DNA of 64,000 nt from NCBI GenBank assembly GCA_958295845.1, contig OY282376.1, positions 2,183,022 through 2,247,021 of the forward strand, in the 5' to 3' direction. Positions 18,342 to 27,434 of this stretch are shown here, in pieces. Every line of letters begins with the position of its first letter. Within the stretch, counting starts at the first letter, position 1. This DNA is from Caldilineaceae bacterium. Lineage in GTDB: Bacteria; Chloroflexota; Anaerolineae; Caldilineales; Caldilineaceae. The notes beneath the pieces were generated by a model. That model did not search any database and was not told the origin of the DNA. It saw only the letters and a list, made by a program, of their open reading frames with translations. A program made the translations under genes and the position numbers.

Positions 18342-18370
18342 TTGACTTTCAATTTGCCAGTCTGTATACT
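18342..18370 (+). promoter_or_regulatory. Sigma-70 promoter
   Basis: TTGACT (18342-18347), 17 bases, TATACT (18365-18370). It is well placed to transcribe the Ig-like lipoprotein gene starting at 18484. Confidence 0.72.
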
Positions 18371-18483
18371 CATTTGACCACCATTTTTCCGGCGGCTCGG
18401 TTGCCAACGTTGGTTTATTGCCCGGCGGATCACAGAATCAAGGCCCTCATCAAGACAACGATCGCCTGAAGGAGAATGAACGC

Positions 18484-19596
18484 ATGCCCGCCAAAGACAG
18501 CAGACGATTCCGCAATATGCCTCAGTCAGGAAACGGGCGTCGGCCCGGCGGAACATTGGTCATTTGGATGGCTGCGCTGTTCGCCGCAGTGGTCTTAACC
18601 GCCTGCGTCATCGTCAACCCCCCGCCGGCTCCAACCCCAACGCCCGTCCCCACGCCAACACCTACCCGCCAGACGGTTATCGATGTAATTCGAGTCGCCG
18701 AAGGCGGCGATCCACCGGTGATAGGGCAAACTGTTCGCGTCGCCCTGACTATCGATGAGGACACCTACACCGACCGTTCCCGCTGGCAGTGGGAACGATC
18801 CGACGACGGCCTGACCGGATGGCGCGACGTCCCCGGGGCCAGGCTGACAGACTCATCCCTCTACGCCCCCGTTGCCGCCGATGAGGGCAAATACTTGCGC
18901 GCCTCCGTCGGCTATGTTGATAGCGAAGACGTCGGCAAAACCGCCGTCAGCCCGACCGTCGGCCCCGTCGTTGGAGCAGAAATCGACACCGAAACCGTGG
19001 AATTCGCCTTTGGAAATGACCCCGTCGTGGTTAGCCGCGCCGTGCGCGCAAATCTCACTCTCTCCGATTCCGACTACAGCAACCTCGGTCGCTGGCGTTG
19101 GGACCGCTCCGACAACGCCCTCAGAGGATGGTCCGACGTCACCGACTACGACGCTGAGGACGCCTCGGTCTTCACCCCTTCCTCCCTCGAAAACGGCAAG
19201 TTCCTGCGCGTGTCAGTCGTCTACCAGGATGGCGATGGGGACTACAAGCGAGGGTTGAGCCAGACCATCGGACCGGTCATCTCCGTAGAAACCATTGCCG
19301 ACGTAGTCAGGTTCGCGTCCGGTGGCGACCCCCCAAGCGTCGACACCCGGATCACCGTTGAACTTACCCTTCCCAATAGCGAGTACACCAACCTCGGAAC
19401 TTGGAAATGGGAGCGCTCCAACGACGGTCTCGGCAAATGGGAAGACATCACCGACTACGACGCCTCGAATTCTGCCAGATACACGCCCGCCAGCGCAGAC
19501 GAAGGCAAATACCTGCGTGCCTCTGCCCTCTACATCGACAGCGACGGCGAACGCAAACGAGCCCTCAGTCAGACCATCGGCCCCGTGGAAGAATGA
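18484..19596 (+). CDS. Lipoprotein with three Ig-like repeats
   Basis: A 370-residue surface protein. A basic N-terminus and hydrophobic helix lead to the lipobox LTAC (Cys41), then a Pro/Thr-rich stalk (48-61). Three repeats of about 100 residues follow, each with a W-x-W-(E/D)-R-S core, a YTP-type strand, a G-K-(Y/F)-L-R-(A/V)-S strand and a closing (Q/P)TIGPV. These resemble bacterial Ig-like domains of adhesins. AAGGAG precedes the ATG by nine bases. The same module closes the protein at 20266-21135. Function is unknown; cell-surface binding is plausible. Confidence 0.8.
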   Translation: MPAKDSRRFRNMPQSGNGRRPGGTLVIWMAALFAAVVLTACVIVNPPPAPTPTPVPTPTPTRQTVIDVIRVAEGGDPPVIGQTVRVALTIDEDTYTDRSRWQWERSDDGLTGWRDVPGARLTDSSLYAPVAADEGKYLRASVGYVDSEDVGKTAVSPTVGPVVGAEIDTETVEFAFGNDPVVVSRAVRANLTLSDSDYSNLGRWRWDRSDNALRGWSDVTDYDAEDASVFTPSSLENGKFLRVSVVYQDGDGDYKRGLSQTIGPVISVETIADVVRFASGGDPPSVDTRITVELTLPNSEYTNLGTWKWERSNDGLGKWEDITDYDASNSARYTPASADEGKYLRASALYIDSDGERKRALSQTIGPVEE

Positions 19597-20265
19597 TCCG
19601 CGCTTGACCTGTCTGAGACACAACCTCTATTCCAGAATCAACAGCCGCGGCCTCGCGGGGGCAGTCCGCGTCCCTTCCGGTTAGACCCCTTCCCTGCAGT
19701 TCTCCTCAAACTCTTCTCCCTTGAGCTTCGTCGCCCCGTTCGTCGCCTGATCCAAACAGCCATTCCTCCAGACTATCGCGCCCCTCTTCCAGCTGCCACC
19801 TAAATGCGTCAATCAACCCAACACTGACCGTAGGCGATCGCGGCTCCGTCCTCGCGACCCGCAACCCAACGCCTCGGCATCTCCCGCCCTCGTTTCAGAT
19901 GCTCGAATAATCAGCCCGCAGCCTACAATACGCTACCCGTACGATCCTTCAATTTCTTGGAGACGTTGACGGTTCGTAGCCATCCTGTCGAAGAAGACGA
20001 TCAGTCCTGAAATATTGCTTTTCCAGCGCCAAAAAGGTCCCGCTACCAGAGTAATTCTCGGCGAATCAGACGGTTACCCTCGCCTGATTTGCAACGGAAA
20101 TTTTGCCGTGGTTGGATTTACAATCCAATTCCCAGCTACTATACTGAAAATCAATTCGACGTGACGAAGTACCTATTTTCGAGTTGAAAATCTAATGGCC
20201 GACTTTTCGCAGTAGGCACACTTCATTTTGGAGTTACGGACTCATTTATCTAGGAGGATGATAGA
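19597..20265 (+). other. 669-base gap with only a candidate promoter
   Basis: No convincing reading frame or RNA gene was found. A candidate promoter TTTACA (20117-20122), 17 bases, TATACT (20140-20145) lies ahead of the gene at 20266, which is also preceded by a strong AGGAGG. Confidence 0.5.
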
Positions 20266-21135
20266 ATGGCGAACTTGCCAATGAGAGAAGTAAATCGCGT
20301 TCAGATGGTCTTTCGTGTTTTCTTGCAAGTCTTATGGCGCATGAGCTATGTCATGCTGCGTCTAATGGTCAACAAGGTCACCCTGGGCATCATCGGAGTG
20401 CTTGTCGTCGTCGGGGCAATTGTAGCCGCGATGAGCATGGCGCCCCCGCCAAAGTCCATCTCAGGCCAGGTGCAGCAGCACTCGATGGAGGAGCTTACCG
20501 TCCAATTTGAGACGGCGCCCCTGCCGCTCTCATTGCCCCTGCTCCACGTCTCCTCCTACGATATCCAATGGACCTCCGTTGGCACAGGAGAGTCCTGGAC
20601 GACTCAGGGTGAAATCTCGATTTCCGGCGTAACAGAAGGAACAGAAGAAGTCTCCTATACGGTCAAAGGTCTCGATCCCGAAAGAGTCTACCGCTTCCGC
20701 ACGCGTGGCCGGAACCTGCTAGGCGCAGGCCCTTGGTCCGACTGGTTCCCGTCCAATGGCCTCGTACCCGGCCCTGGTGCCACCGCAACGCCTGAGCCGA
20801 CAGCTACGCCAACGCCAGCACCTACCCCCCAGACCGAGACCAACTCAGTCTACTTCAACACGGACCAGCGTCCAACGGTCGGGCAGGAAATAACAGCCCA
20901 GTTGTCAATCTCCGAGGACGCCTACTCCAACCTGAGTGACTGGCAGTGGCAGAGTTCTGAAACAGCCCTCAACGACTGGCAGGACATCAACAATATCAAC
21001 GTTGAAGAAACCGCCTCCTACACCCCGACGAGCTCGGATGTCGGCAGTTTCCTGAGAGTATACGTAATCTATACCGACAGCGAAGGCGTCATCAAGCGCG
21101 GCCTGAGCCCGACAATCGGACCGGTTCAGGAATGA
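20266..21135 (+). CDS. Membrane-anchored FN3 and Ig-like repeat protein
   Basis: This 289-residue protein has a start codon eight bases after a strong AGGAGG. It has a long N-terminal region with one membrane helix (about 38-58), a fibronectin type III domain (about 70-165, ending in YRFRTRGRNLLGAGPWSDW), a Pro/Thr/Ala stalk (168-190) and one Ig-like repeat (190-289) ending in SPTIGPVQE. That repeat is clearly related to the three in the lipoprotein gene 670 bases upstream, so the two proteins share an exported scaffold. Specific function is unknown. Confidence 0.75.
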   Translation: MANLPMREVNRVQMVFRVFLQVLWRMSYVMLRLMVNKVTLGIIGVLVVVGAIVAAMSMAPPPKSISGQVQQHSMEELTVQFETAPLPLSLPLLHVSSYDIQWTSVGTGESWTTQGEISISGVTEGTEEVSYTVKGLDPERVYRFRTRGRNLLGAGPWSDWFPSNGLVPGPGATATPEPTATPTPAPTPQTETNSVYFNTDQRPTVGQEITAQLSISEDAYSNLSDWQWQSSETALNDWQDINNINVEETASYTPTSSDVGSFLRVYVIYTDSEGVIKRGLSPTIGPVQE

Positions 21136-21161
21136 TCTAGACTAGCTTCACGATAATCGCC

Positions 21162-21253
21162 TTAGCGCTGTTCCTCCTTGCAGCGCTAAACTAAACTCGG
21201 GCGGCACAGCGAATCTCGGCAACAAAGGCACGCTGCGCCGCCCGAGCTTTTTC
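21162..21253 (+). terminator. Double hairpin terminator
   Basis: TTAGCGCTG/CAGCGCTAA (21162-21189) is followed by a longer hairpin, CTCGGGCGGC...GCCGCCCGAG (21196-21246), directly before a TTTTT run at 21248-21252. The second is a convincing intrinsic terminator for the preceding gene. Confidence 0.75.
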
Positions 21254-21350
21254 CTGCCACTGTCCAGAACTGCCGACACCCAGTTTCACTATTCCCACCG
21301 CAGCGTCCATTGCCTGCCTACCCTCAGCGCCCCTCAGAACGCCAATGTAG

Positions 21351-21371
21351 GGGCAGGCCTTGTGCCTGCCC
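21351..21371. repeat. GGGCAGGC palindrome
   Basis: GGGCAGGC-CTTGT-GCCTGCCC is a perfect 8-bp stem in an otherwise featureless gap (21254-21647). Its form resembles interspersed palindromes seen in many environmental genomes. No second copy was noticed in this window. Confidence 0.5.
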
Positions 21372-21647
21372 TCGAAACCCCCCATACAATGTCATTCCCT
21401 TTCACCTAAGAGCGCCACGGGTGGGGCTATCCTTGTGCCCGCTCAATGCCTCACCAGAAGCCACCAAACAATTTCATCCACCACCCACATGACCGCCCCT
21501 CCAGACCATTCCCACCCCCAAAGTGGCCTATCCTCAATTTCCCAGGGCTGTTGCACTCGCCCCCGAAATGCCTTAAGATAAGCAACGTTGGGCCAACTAG
21601 AGCACTGCAAACAGTCCGGCAATTCTAAGAGAAAAAAAGGGTGTAAA

Positions 21648-22442
21648 ATGAGCGATCTTCAACTGCTTCAGTATCTCTTCGACGTGCAAGGTTACCTGGT
21701 GATCGAAGACGCCCTGTCCGCGTCTGAAGTCGCAACCTTCAACAGCCTGCTGGACGCACAGCAACTGCCAGCCCCGGGCCAAACGCAACGCTTCGGCAGC
21801 GCGCCAGACGGCTCCGGCTTCCTCGAATGGGGCCAGCCCTTTGTCGATCTCCTGGACCACCAAAGAATCATGCCAGTCCTGCGCTTCCGCCTCGGCGACT
21901 GCTTCCGCCTCGACAGAATCTACGGCATGTACATGAAAGATGGAATGCCCCGCGGACGCCTGCACGCCGACTACGGCGCCACCTCCCCGACCACAGGGGC
22001 CAGCCCGGGCGAATACGTCCCCTTCCGCGACGACCAGATCTACAATGGTTTTGTCGTCGTGACCTGGTGCCTCACCGACACCGGCCCGGGTAAAGGCGGG
22101 TTCTGCTGCATCCCCGGCAGCCACAAGAGCAACTACAAGTTGCCCCATCAGATCGACGAAGCGCCCGAAGACTCGCCCAGCGTCATCATTCCCGAAGCCC
22201 CGGCCGGTTCAGCCATCCTGTTCACCGAAGCCCTCACACACGGCACCGCCGCCTGGCAAGCGCAGCACGAACGAAAAGCTCTCCTCTACAAATACTGCGT
22301 CTCACACGTAGCCTGGACCGCTAGGCGCGTACAGCCTCCCCCCAACACTGAGCTTACGCCGCGCCAGCAAATCCTCTTCCGAGATCCAGGCGACCCCTAT
22401 AGACACTTTCCTTCCCTCTTCGAAGAAGAAGTCGCCGTCTGA
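21648..22442 (+). CDS. PhyH family Fe(II)/2-oxoglutarate oxygenase
   Basis: A 264-residue oxygenase starting LQLLQYLFDVQGYLVIEDAL. The metal-binding HAD motif is intact at 106-108 (RLHADYG), with a CCIPGSHKSN loop near 153-162 and distal His198 (LTHGT). The ATG at 21648 replaces an upstream frame start at 21588 that has no conserved sequence. It stands alone between a terminator and a convergent PhyH gene. Substrate unknown. Confidence 0.85.
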   Translation: MSDLQLLQYLFDVQGYLVIEDALSASEVATFNSLLDAQQLPAPGQTQRFGSAPDGSGFLEWGQPFVDLLDHQRIMPVLRFRLGDCFRLDRIYGMYMKDGMPRGRLHADYGATSPTTGASPGEYVPFRDDQIYNGFVVVTWCLTDTGPGKGGFCCIPGSHKSNYKLPHQIDEAPEDSPSVIIPEAPAGSAILFTEALTHGTAAWQAQHERKALLYKYCVSHVAWTARRVQPPPNTELTPRQQILFRDPGDPYRHFPSLFEEEVAV

Positions 22443-22481
22443 TTCGAGTCAGAAAGGCCTTCGCACCTCGCCTCAGCCTAC

Positions 22482-22526
22482 AAAAAAAGCGGTGAATCTC
22501 CCGCCGGAACGAGATTGCTGCACCGC
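22482..22526 (-). terminator. Intrinsic terminator for the minus-strand PhyH gene
   Basis: On the minus strand GCGGTG...AATCTC pairs with GAGATT...CACCGC around a 10-base loop with one bulge, followed by seven T (22488-22482). It lies 100 bases beyond the stop of the gene at 22627-23472. Confidence 0.65.
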
Positions 22527-22626
22527 ACTTAGACTGTTGGAACTGTTCGCTACGACCCTGAGAAAAGACTCCGGTCCATGTGTCGAGTCAAAACCGGTCT
22601 TTGCCGCCTGCCCGGCAGACCCGGAA

Positions 22627-23472
22627 CTATGAATCCTTCGCCTCAAGCAAATGAGGTGGAATTGCCTCCCCCTCCGGCCGCGGCTGCGGCTGCCAGTAGC
22701 CGTCCGGATCTATCCCGCGGGCGATAATCCCTGTCGCCCTCTCCGGCTCGGTCCCTCGCACGTCAGGCGGAAAATAGCGGATTGTCAGGCCGCAACGGCG
22801 GCGATTGGAAGGATTCGGCTGCGAACCGTGCAAAAGCATGTCGGTGTGCAGCGAAAGCTGCCCCGCCTTCAACTCAACCGAAACCGGCTGCCCGTAGCGC
22901 TCCGGCTCGTGCACATGCTGGTTCAGTACGCCCTCCTCCTCGTCCGTCACCCACTCGAACGGAATGCGCCCCAGCAAATGCGTCCCCGGGAACAACTTCA
23001 TCGCCCCGTTCTCCACATCCACGTCATCAATAGCCAGCCAGGCTGTCACTACTTTGCTCGGCGTAAGTGCCCAGAACGAAGCGTCCTGGTGCCAGTAAAC
23101 CGACTTTACATCACTGGGCATCTTCGAAAAATAGTGCGTCATCGTGCAAACAATGTTCGGCCCCAGAATATCCTCAACGTAATCGAGAATTCGATCGTTG
23201 GTCACCAAATCATAGAGACCCGCGCAGGATTGGTGCCAGCTGTTGACCGAATAACTGTCAAGACCGGCGTCAGACGCCATTTTCAGCAGCCTGTCGAAAT
23301 AGGCCCGGTTGGCATCCGCCTCTTCTTCCGAGAAGAGGTCAATGGGAAACACGTACCCAAGTTCGTTAAAGTAGTCAATCTGCTCACGCGTCAGCTTCTT
23401 CGGTTCCTTCGTCGTGGCCGGGAAATACCTCAGGTCCCGCTCCATCGTCGGAATTGCATCAATGACTGCCAT
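22627..23472 (-). CDS. PhyH family Fe(II)/2-oxoglutarate oxygenase
   Basis: A 281-residue oxygenase with HQD at 128-130 (VYWHQDASFW), the IDDVDVENGAMKLFPGTH loop, distal His215 (LLHGSQPN) and Arg224-226 for 2-oxoglutarate. AGGAG lies eight bases before the start. It follows a Gfo/Idh/MocA oxidoreductase on the same strand with a 141-base gap, and the pair may act on one compound in sequence. Substrate unknown. Confidence 0.88.
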   Translation of the reverse strand: MAVIDAIPTMERDLRYFPATTKEPKKLTREQIDYFNELGYVFPIDLFSEEEADANRAYFDRLLKMASDAGLDSYSVNSWHQSCAGLYDLVTNDRILDYVEDILGPNIVCTMTHYFSKMPSDVKSVYWHQDASFWALTPSKVVTAWLAIDDVDVENGAMKLFPGTHLLGRIPFEWVTDEEEGVLNQHVHEPERYGQPVSVELKAGQLSLHTDMLLHGSQPNPSNRRRCGLTIRYFPPDVRGTEPERATGIIARGIDPDGYWQPQPRPEGEAIPPHLLEAKDS

Positions 23473-23613
23473 TGCTGATTTCTCCTGTGGCCTTGTTACG
23501 GCGTACCAGCCTTCCCCCCGCCGCGTCGAACCTGAAAAAAGTGAGTGTTTTCCTTACTGAGACCTGGCCGAATCCTATCCAACCGCGCCAGCTCTGTCAA
23601 TATTCCTGCCAAT

Positions 23614-24627
23614 TCACAGGCGAACCACTTCTCCCGTCTGCATCGACTCGGCAACCGCATCCAAAACCCGCATCTGCGCGATACTGTTCTCAGGTGAAAT
23701 CCGATGCGTCTGTCCATCTTCAAGACAGCTGCAGAGATGCTCCAACTGGTGCGTAAACTGATGCGTAGGTGGAAAATGGATCGTCTCTACACCCTCCGCC
23801 GAATGGTAATCCAAGGCAACGTCTTGGTTCTCGTTATTCCAGGCTTTGTCAATCCGCACTAGGCCCGCGTCACCGCTAATCTCCACATACTGCGAAGCCC
23901 ACCCGTCAAACCCGACCGACAACTGCGCCGTCCGCCCGCCGCTGAAACCCAGCGTAATGTATGCCGCGTCGTCTACCTCTACACCCCTCGTCTGAACCGC
24001 ATAGACAGTCTCCGGCTCCTCGCCAAAGATGAATCGTGCATGATGAACGTTGTAACACGCCAGATCGTAAATCGCCCCCCCGCCTTTGCTTCGATTCCAG
24101 CGCCAATTGCCCTCTGGCATTCGCCTATCCAACGGAACATTGGTACAGAAAGTGCTTCGTATGTTCAGCACTTCGCCTATGCCCCCCTGCCGAACGATTT
24201 CCTCCGCCTTCAGATGCATCGGGTGATGCCGAAACTTGAACGCCTCCGCCACAAATACGCCGTGTTCGCGGCAGGCCGCCACAAATGCCTCGGCCTCACC
24301 TGCACTCTGGGTGAAAGGCTTCTCGCACAAAACCGCCCCGACGCGGCCCGATGACGCCAGTTGGATTCCGGCCTCAGCATGCAACACGCCCCAAAGGCAA
24401 ATCACCGCTATGTCGTACTCCCCTGCCTCGAGCATATCATCCAACGTGAAATAAATACTCGGAACCTCAAACTGCTCCCTGAAGCGATCGAGAGCCTCTG
24501 GCGAGACATCACACACAGCCGTGAGCTCGGCCCTTTCCAGGTTTTCGCAAGCAGTCGCATGCCCGCGCGAGATCCCACCGGTCCCGACCAGGGCAACACG
24601 AAGTCTCTTCTGCGATCCATTACTCAT
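23614..24627 (-). CDS. Gfo/Idh/MocA family NAD(P)-dependent oxidoreductase
   Basis: A 337-residue protein with the Rossmann motif ALVGTGGISRGHA near the N-terminus, the family EKP motif (LCEKPFTQS) and a mixed alpha/beta C-terminal domain with the WNRSKGGGAIYDLACYNVH segment that lines the sugar site. Such enzymes oxidise or reduce sugars, inositols and related polyols. It is divergent from the M81 peptidase gene across a 214-base gap that must hold both promoters. Confidence 0.9.
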   Translation of the reverse strand: MSNGSQKRLRVALVGTGGISRGHATACENLERAELTAVCDVSPEALDRFREQFEVPSIYFTLDDMLEAGEYDIAVICLWGVLHAEAGIQLASSGRVGAVLCEKPFTQSAGEAEAFVAACREHGVFVAEAFKFRHHPMHLKAEEIVRQGGIGEVLNIRSTFCTNVPLDRRMPEGNWRWNRSKGGGAIYDLACYNVHHARFIFGEEPETVYAVQTRGVEVDDAAYITLGFSGGRTAQLSVGFDGWASQYVEISGDAGLVRIDKAWNNENQDVALDYHSAEGVETIHFPPTHQFTHQLEHLCSCLEDGQTHRISPENSIAQMRVLDAVAESMQTGEVVRL

Positions 24628-24841
24628 CCTCTGCTGTCCCTTTCAATTGGATCGAACGGCAAATGTGATGGGGTGCCAACTGTCCCACTGTTATCGCCTC
24701 TACGCGCGCGTGTAAAGTACGCCGTAACCGCCAGATGTGCTAACATTCCCTTCATCTTACGAGCCCGTAATCCTCTACTTTCGGCTCGCAATCCAAGCAG
24801 TCAGACTGACCGTATTATCGCCCCAAAGAAAGGTTGACGCA

Positions 24842-26293
24842 ATGAAAGTTTTCGCAGGTGGAGTCTCAACCGAAACCAACACCTTCTCGCCAATGCCGAC
24901 CGGGTTGCGAGACTACACCATCATCCGACCCGATGACGACTTCGAGAAAGGCACCAAGCCCGCCTTCGACCAGTTCCAAGCCGATTCCGAGGCCCGCGGA
25001 TGGGAATATGTCTTCGGTATGTCCGCCAACGCACAGCCCGCCGGCATTACCACGCGCAGCACGTACGAAAGCCTGCGCGATGAGCTTCTGGAAAGACTGC
25101 AGGCCGCCATGCCCGTCGATATCGTGCTGCTGGGCCTGCATGGCGCAATGGTCGCAGAGGGATACGACGACTGCGAAACCGACATCATCGATCGCGTCCG
25201 CCAAGTCGTTGGCCCCGACGTGAAGATCGGCGTCGAACTCGACCTTCACTGCGATGTCACCCAAGACATGATCGATACCGCTGACGCCATCGTTCTCTAC
25301 AAGGAGTATCCACACACCGATGTCGCCGCCCGCGCATCTGACCTCTTCAACATTATCGCCGACGCCGCTGAAGGCAAGACCAATCCCACAATGGCACTCT
25401 TTGACTGCCGCATGATCGGTCTCTATCTTACGCCATACGAACCCCTGCGCGGCTTTGTCGATGAACTGCTCGCCATGGAAGGCAAGGACGGCCTCCTCTC
25501 GATCTCGCTGGTCCACTGTTTTCCCTGGGGAGACGTGCCCACATGCGGCGCGCAAGCCCTGGCAATCACAGACGGCGACCCCGATCAGGCAGCTCGCGTG
25601 GCTGAGGAGATCGGTCGCAGGTTCCACGGAATGCGACGCGAGCTCGACCAGACACCCTACTCAATTGATGAAGCTCTTGAGCAGGCCCTGGCAGACCCCA
25701 TCGGCCCCGTAGTTATCGCCGATCGCGCCGACAACGCCGGTGGCGGAGCCGCCAGCGACTCCACCTTCATGCTCAAGGCCATGCTGGACAGAGGAATCGA
25801 CAACGCCGGAATCGCGACCATGTGGGATCCTATCGCCGTCCAGGTAGCCATGTCCGGCGGCGTCGGATCAACACTGGACATGAGACTCGGCGGCAAGATG
25901 GGCCCTGCGTCCGGTGACCCGCTCGACCTGGCCGTCAAAGTGACCGGCATCGTTGAAAACATGGTCCAGGAATGGCCGCAACAGGGCGACCCAATGCGCA
26001 TCCCCTGCGGAGATTCCGTCTGCCTGAACTGCAACGGCATCGATATCATCGTCAGCAGCAAGCGAGGACAGCCATTCAGCCCCGATGTATTCACCAACCT
26101 TGGCGTCGACGTGCAGAACAAACATATATTGGTGGTAAAGTCTTCCCAGCACTTCTATGCCGGATTCGCCCCCATCGCTTCACAGATAATCTACATGGCC
26201 GCGCCCGGCGCCGTCGCGCCCCGCTACACCGAGATTCCCTTCAAACGCGTCGACCTCAACAAGTACCCCTGGGTCGAGGATCCGTTTGCCTGA
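24842..26293 (+). CDS. M81 family metallopeptidase (MlrC/microcystinase C-like)
   Basis: This 483-residue protein starts MKVFAGGVSTETNTFSP, the M81 family signature. Putative metal ligands lie in ELDLHCDV and YKEYPHTDVA. The C-terminal MlrC domain begins near VIADRADNAGGGAASDST. The ATG at 24842 has AAAGG upstream, and the longer frame from 24737 is rejected. MlrC cleaves linearised microcystin products; relatives in most bacteria have unknown peptides or amides as substrates, so only the fold is claimed. Confidence 0.88.
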   Translation: MKVFAGGVSTETNTFSPMPTGLRDYTIIRPDDDFEKGTKPAFDQFQADSEARGWEYVFGMSANAQPAGITTRSTYESLRDELLERLQAAMPVDIVLLGLHGAMVAEGYDDCETDIIDRVRQVVGPDVKIGVELDLHCDVTQDMIDTADAIVLYKEYPHTDVAARASDLFNIIADAAEGKTNPTMALFDCRMIGLYLTPYEPLRGFVDELLAMEGKDGLLSISLVHCFPWGDVPTCGAQALAITDGDPDQAARVAEEIGRRFHGMRRELDQTPYSIDEALEQALADPIGPVVIADRADNAGGGAASDSTFMLKAMLDRGIDNAGIATMWDPIAVQVAMSGGVGSTLDMRLGGKMGPASGDPLDLAVKVTGIVENMVQEWPQQGDPMRIPCGDSVCLNCNGIDIIVSSKRGQPFSPDVFTNLGVDVQNKHILVVKSSQHFYAGFAPIASQIIYMAAPGAVAPRYTEIPFKRVDLNKYPWVEDPFA

Positions 26294-26328
26294 GGCCGCG
26301 TTCCCCCTGGAACAAAATAGGATGTGAG

Positions 26329-26886
26329 TTGAACGAACACCGATTGGAAGAGTTGAGCTACTCAAGAGAATCCCTGGTCGCGGCGCTGCGCGAACAGGGT
26401 ATCACCTATCTTGCCCCCAGCGACGCAGTGGCAACGCAAGTACCAAAAACACATGAGAAGCTGCTGCAAGCACTCCTGCACCAGCACGACTCAAGGTTAC
26501 GGCTCGCAATCGTACCGCTCCTCCTGCGCCATCCTGAGATATCAGAGTCCGTCCTTACTCTCGCTGCCCGCCTGGACGCAGCGGTTCTGCTGGAGTTGCA
26601 ATCTCTCTATATGGCCGCAGTCTACCTGCAGCGAAACTGGCGATCTCGTCTGGGTATCTATCTGGGCGATGTGCCTCTGTTGCCCAACCTGTTTTCTCAC
26701 CAAATGGGGTTACCTCTGCCCGACGAACGATTCGGCAAAACGGGACTAGTCGAACTGGCTGACGCCTGGCAAGCGCGTTCGAAATACCCTTTCGACCGGC
26801 TTAAGGCTCTTGACAGCACGATTGAACTGTTCTTTGGCCAGTTGAAGTTGGAGAAGGCGAACCCATCACATGCGCCAGAGATCTGA
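26329..26886 (+). CDS. Unrecognised protein paired with a nucleotidyltransferase
   Basis: This 185-residue, largely helical protein was not recognised. It probably starts at TTG 26329; no ATG lies nearby in frame and AGGATGTGAG precedes the TTG. The middle segment (about 60-125) is rich in Leu and Arg with no enzyme motif. It overlaps the following nucleotidyltransferase gene by 17 bases, so the two are translationally coupled. The arrangement resembles a regulatory or antitoxin partner, but that is inference. Confidence 0.6.
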   Translation: MNEHRLEELSYSRESLVAALREQGITYLAPSDAVATQVPKTHEKLLQALLHQHDSRLRLAIVPLLLRHPEISESVLTLAARLDAAVLLELQSLYMAAVYLQRNWRSRLGIYLGDVPLLPNLFSHQMGLPLPDERFGKTGLVELADAWQARSKYPFDRLKALDSTIELFFGQLKLEKANPSHAPEI

Positions 26887-27427
26887 TCGCCAGGACATCG
26901 AACGTTTCCTCCAGAGCCTGGGGCGACGCTTCACAAGACCCGGTCGCCTCTACCTGGTAGGCGGAACGACGATGGTCTATGAGGGATTCCGCCCGCAGAC
27001 ACTTGACATTGACATCAGCTTTGAAGTAGACGACCGGGATCACAGCGCGTTTGTAGGAGTGGTTCGTGACTTGAAAGAACGGCTATCTCTGAATATCGAG
27101 GAAGTCTCCCCCGCCGAATTCATTCCACTCCCGTCGGGCTACCGTGAACGAAGCCCTTTCATAGGCCGCTACGGACAACTGGAGGTCTTCCACTTTGACC
27201 TCTATAGCACTGCTCTCAGCAAAATAGAACGGGGCACTGAGAGCGACTTTGATGATGTCCTTTCGTTACTGAGTAACGAGCGGCTCGAACTCGCCGTCCT
27301 GACAAGCTATTTTGAAGAGATAATGCCCCGCTATGCTGTCGAAAGCATCAAACAGGATCCGGTAGAGTATCGTCGGAAATTCGAAATCCTGACCGACATG
27401 TGGTTGACCTGTTCTTCACCCCAATAG
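26870..27427 (+). CDS. Nucleotidyltransferase-like protein (DUF6036/AbiEii-like)
   Basis: This 185-residue protein has LYLVGGTTMVYEGFRPQTLDIDISFE at about 24-49, the GG...DID pattern of polymerase-beta-type nucleotidyltransferases of the DUF6036/AbiEii group. A later Asp-rich part (SDFDDV) is also typical. Such proteins occur as toxins of two-gene modules and as housekeeping nucleotidyltransferases. The 17-base overlap with an unknown upstream partner and the isolated placement between unrelated genes fit a toxin-antitoxin or abortive-infection module. Confidence 0.65.
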   Translation: MRQRSDRQDIERFLQSLGRRFTRPGRLYLVGGTTMVYEGFRPQTLDIDISFEVDDRDHSAFVGVVRDLKERLSLNIEEVSPAEFIPLPSGYRERSPFIGRYGQLEVFHFDLYSTALSKIERGTESDFDDVLSLLSNERLELAVLTSYFEEIMPRYAVESIKQDPVEYRRKFEILTDMWLTCSSPQ

Positions 27428-27434
27428 CAGTGAG

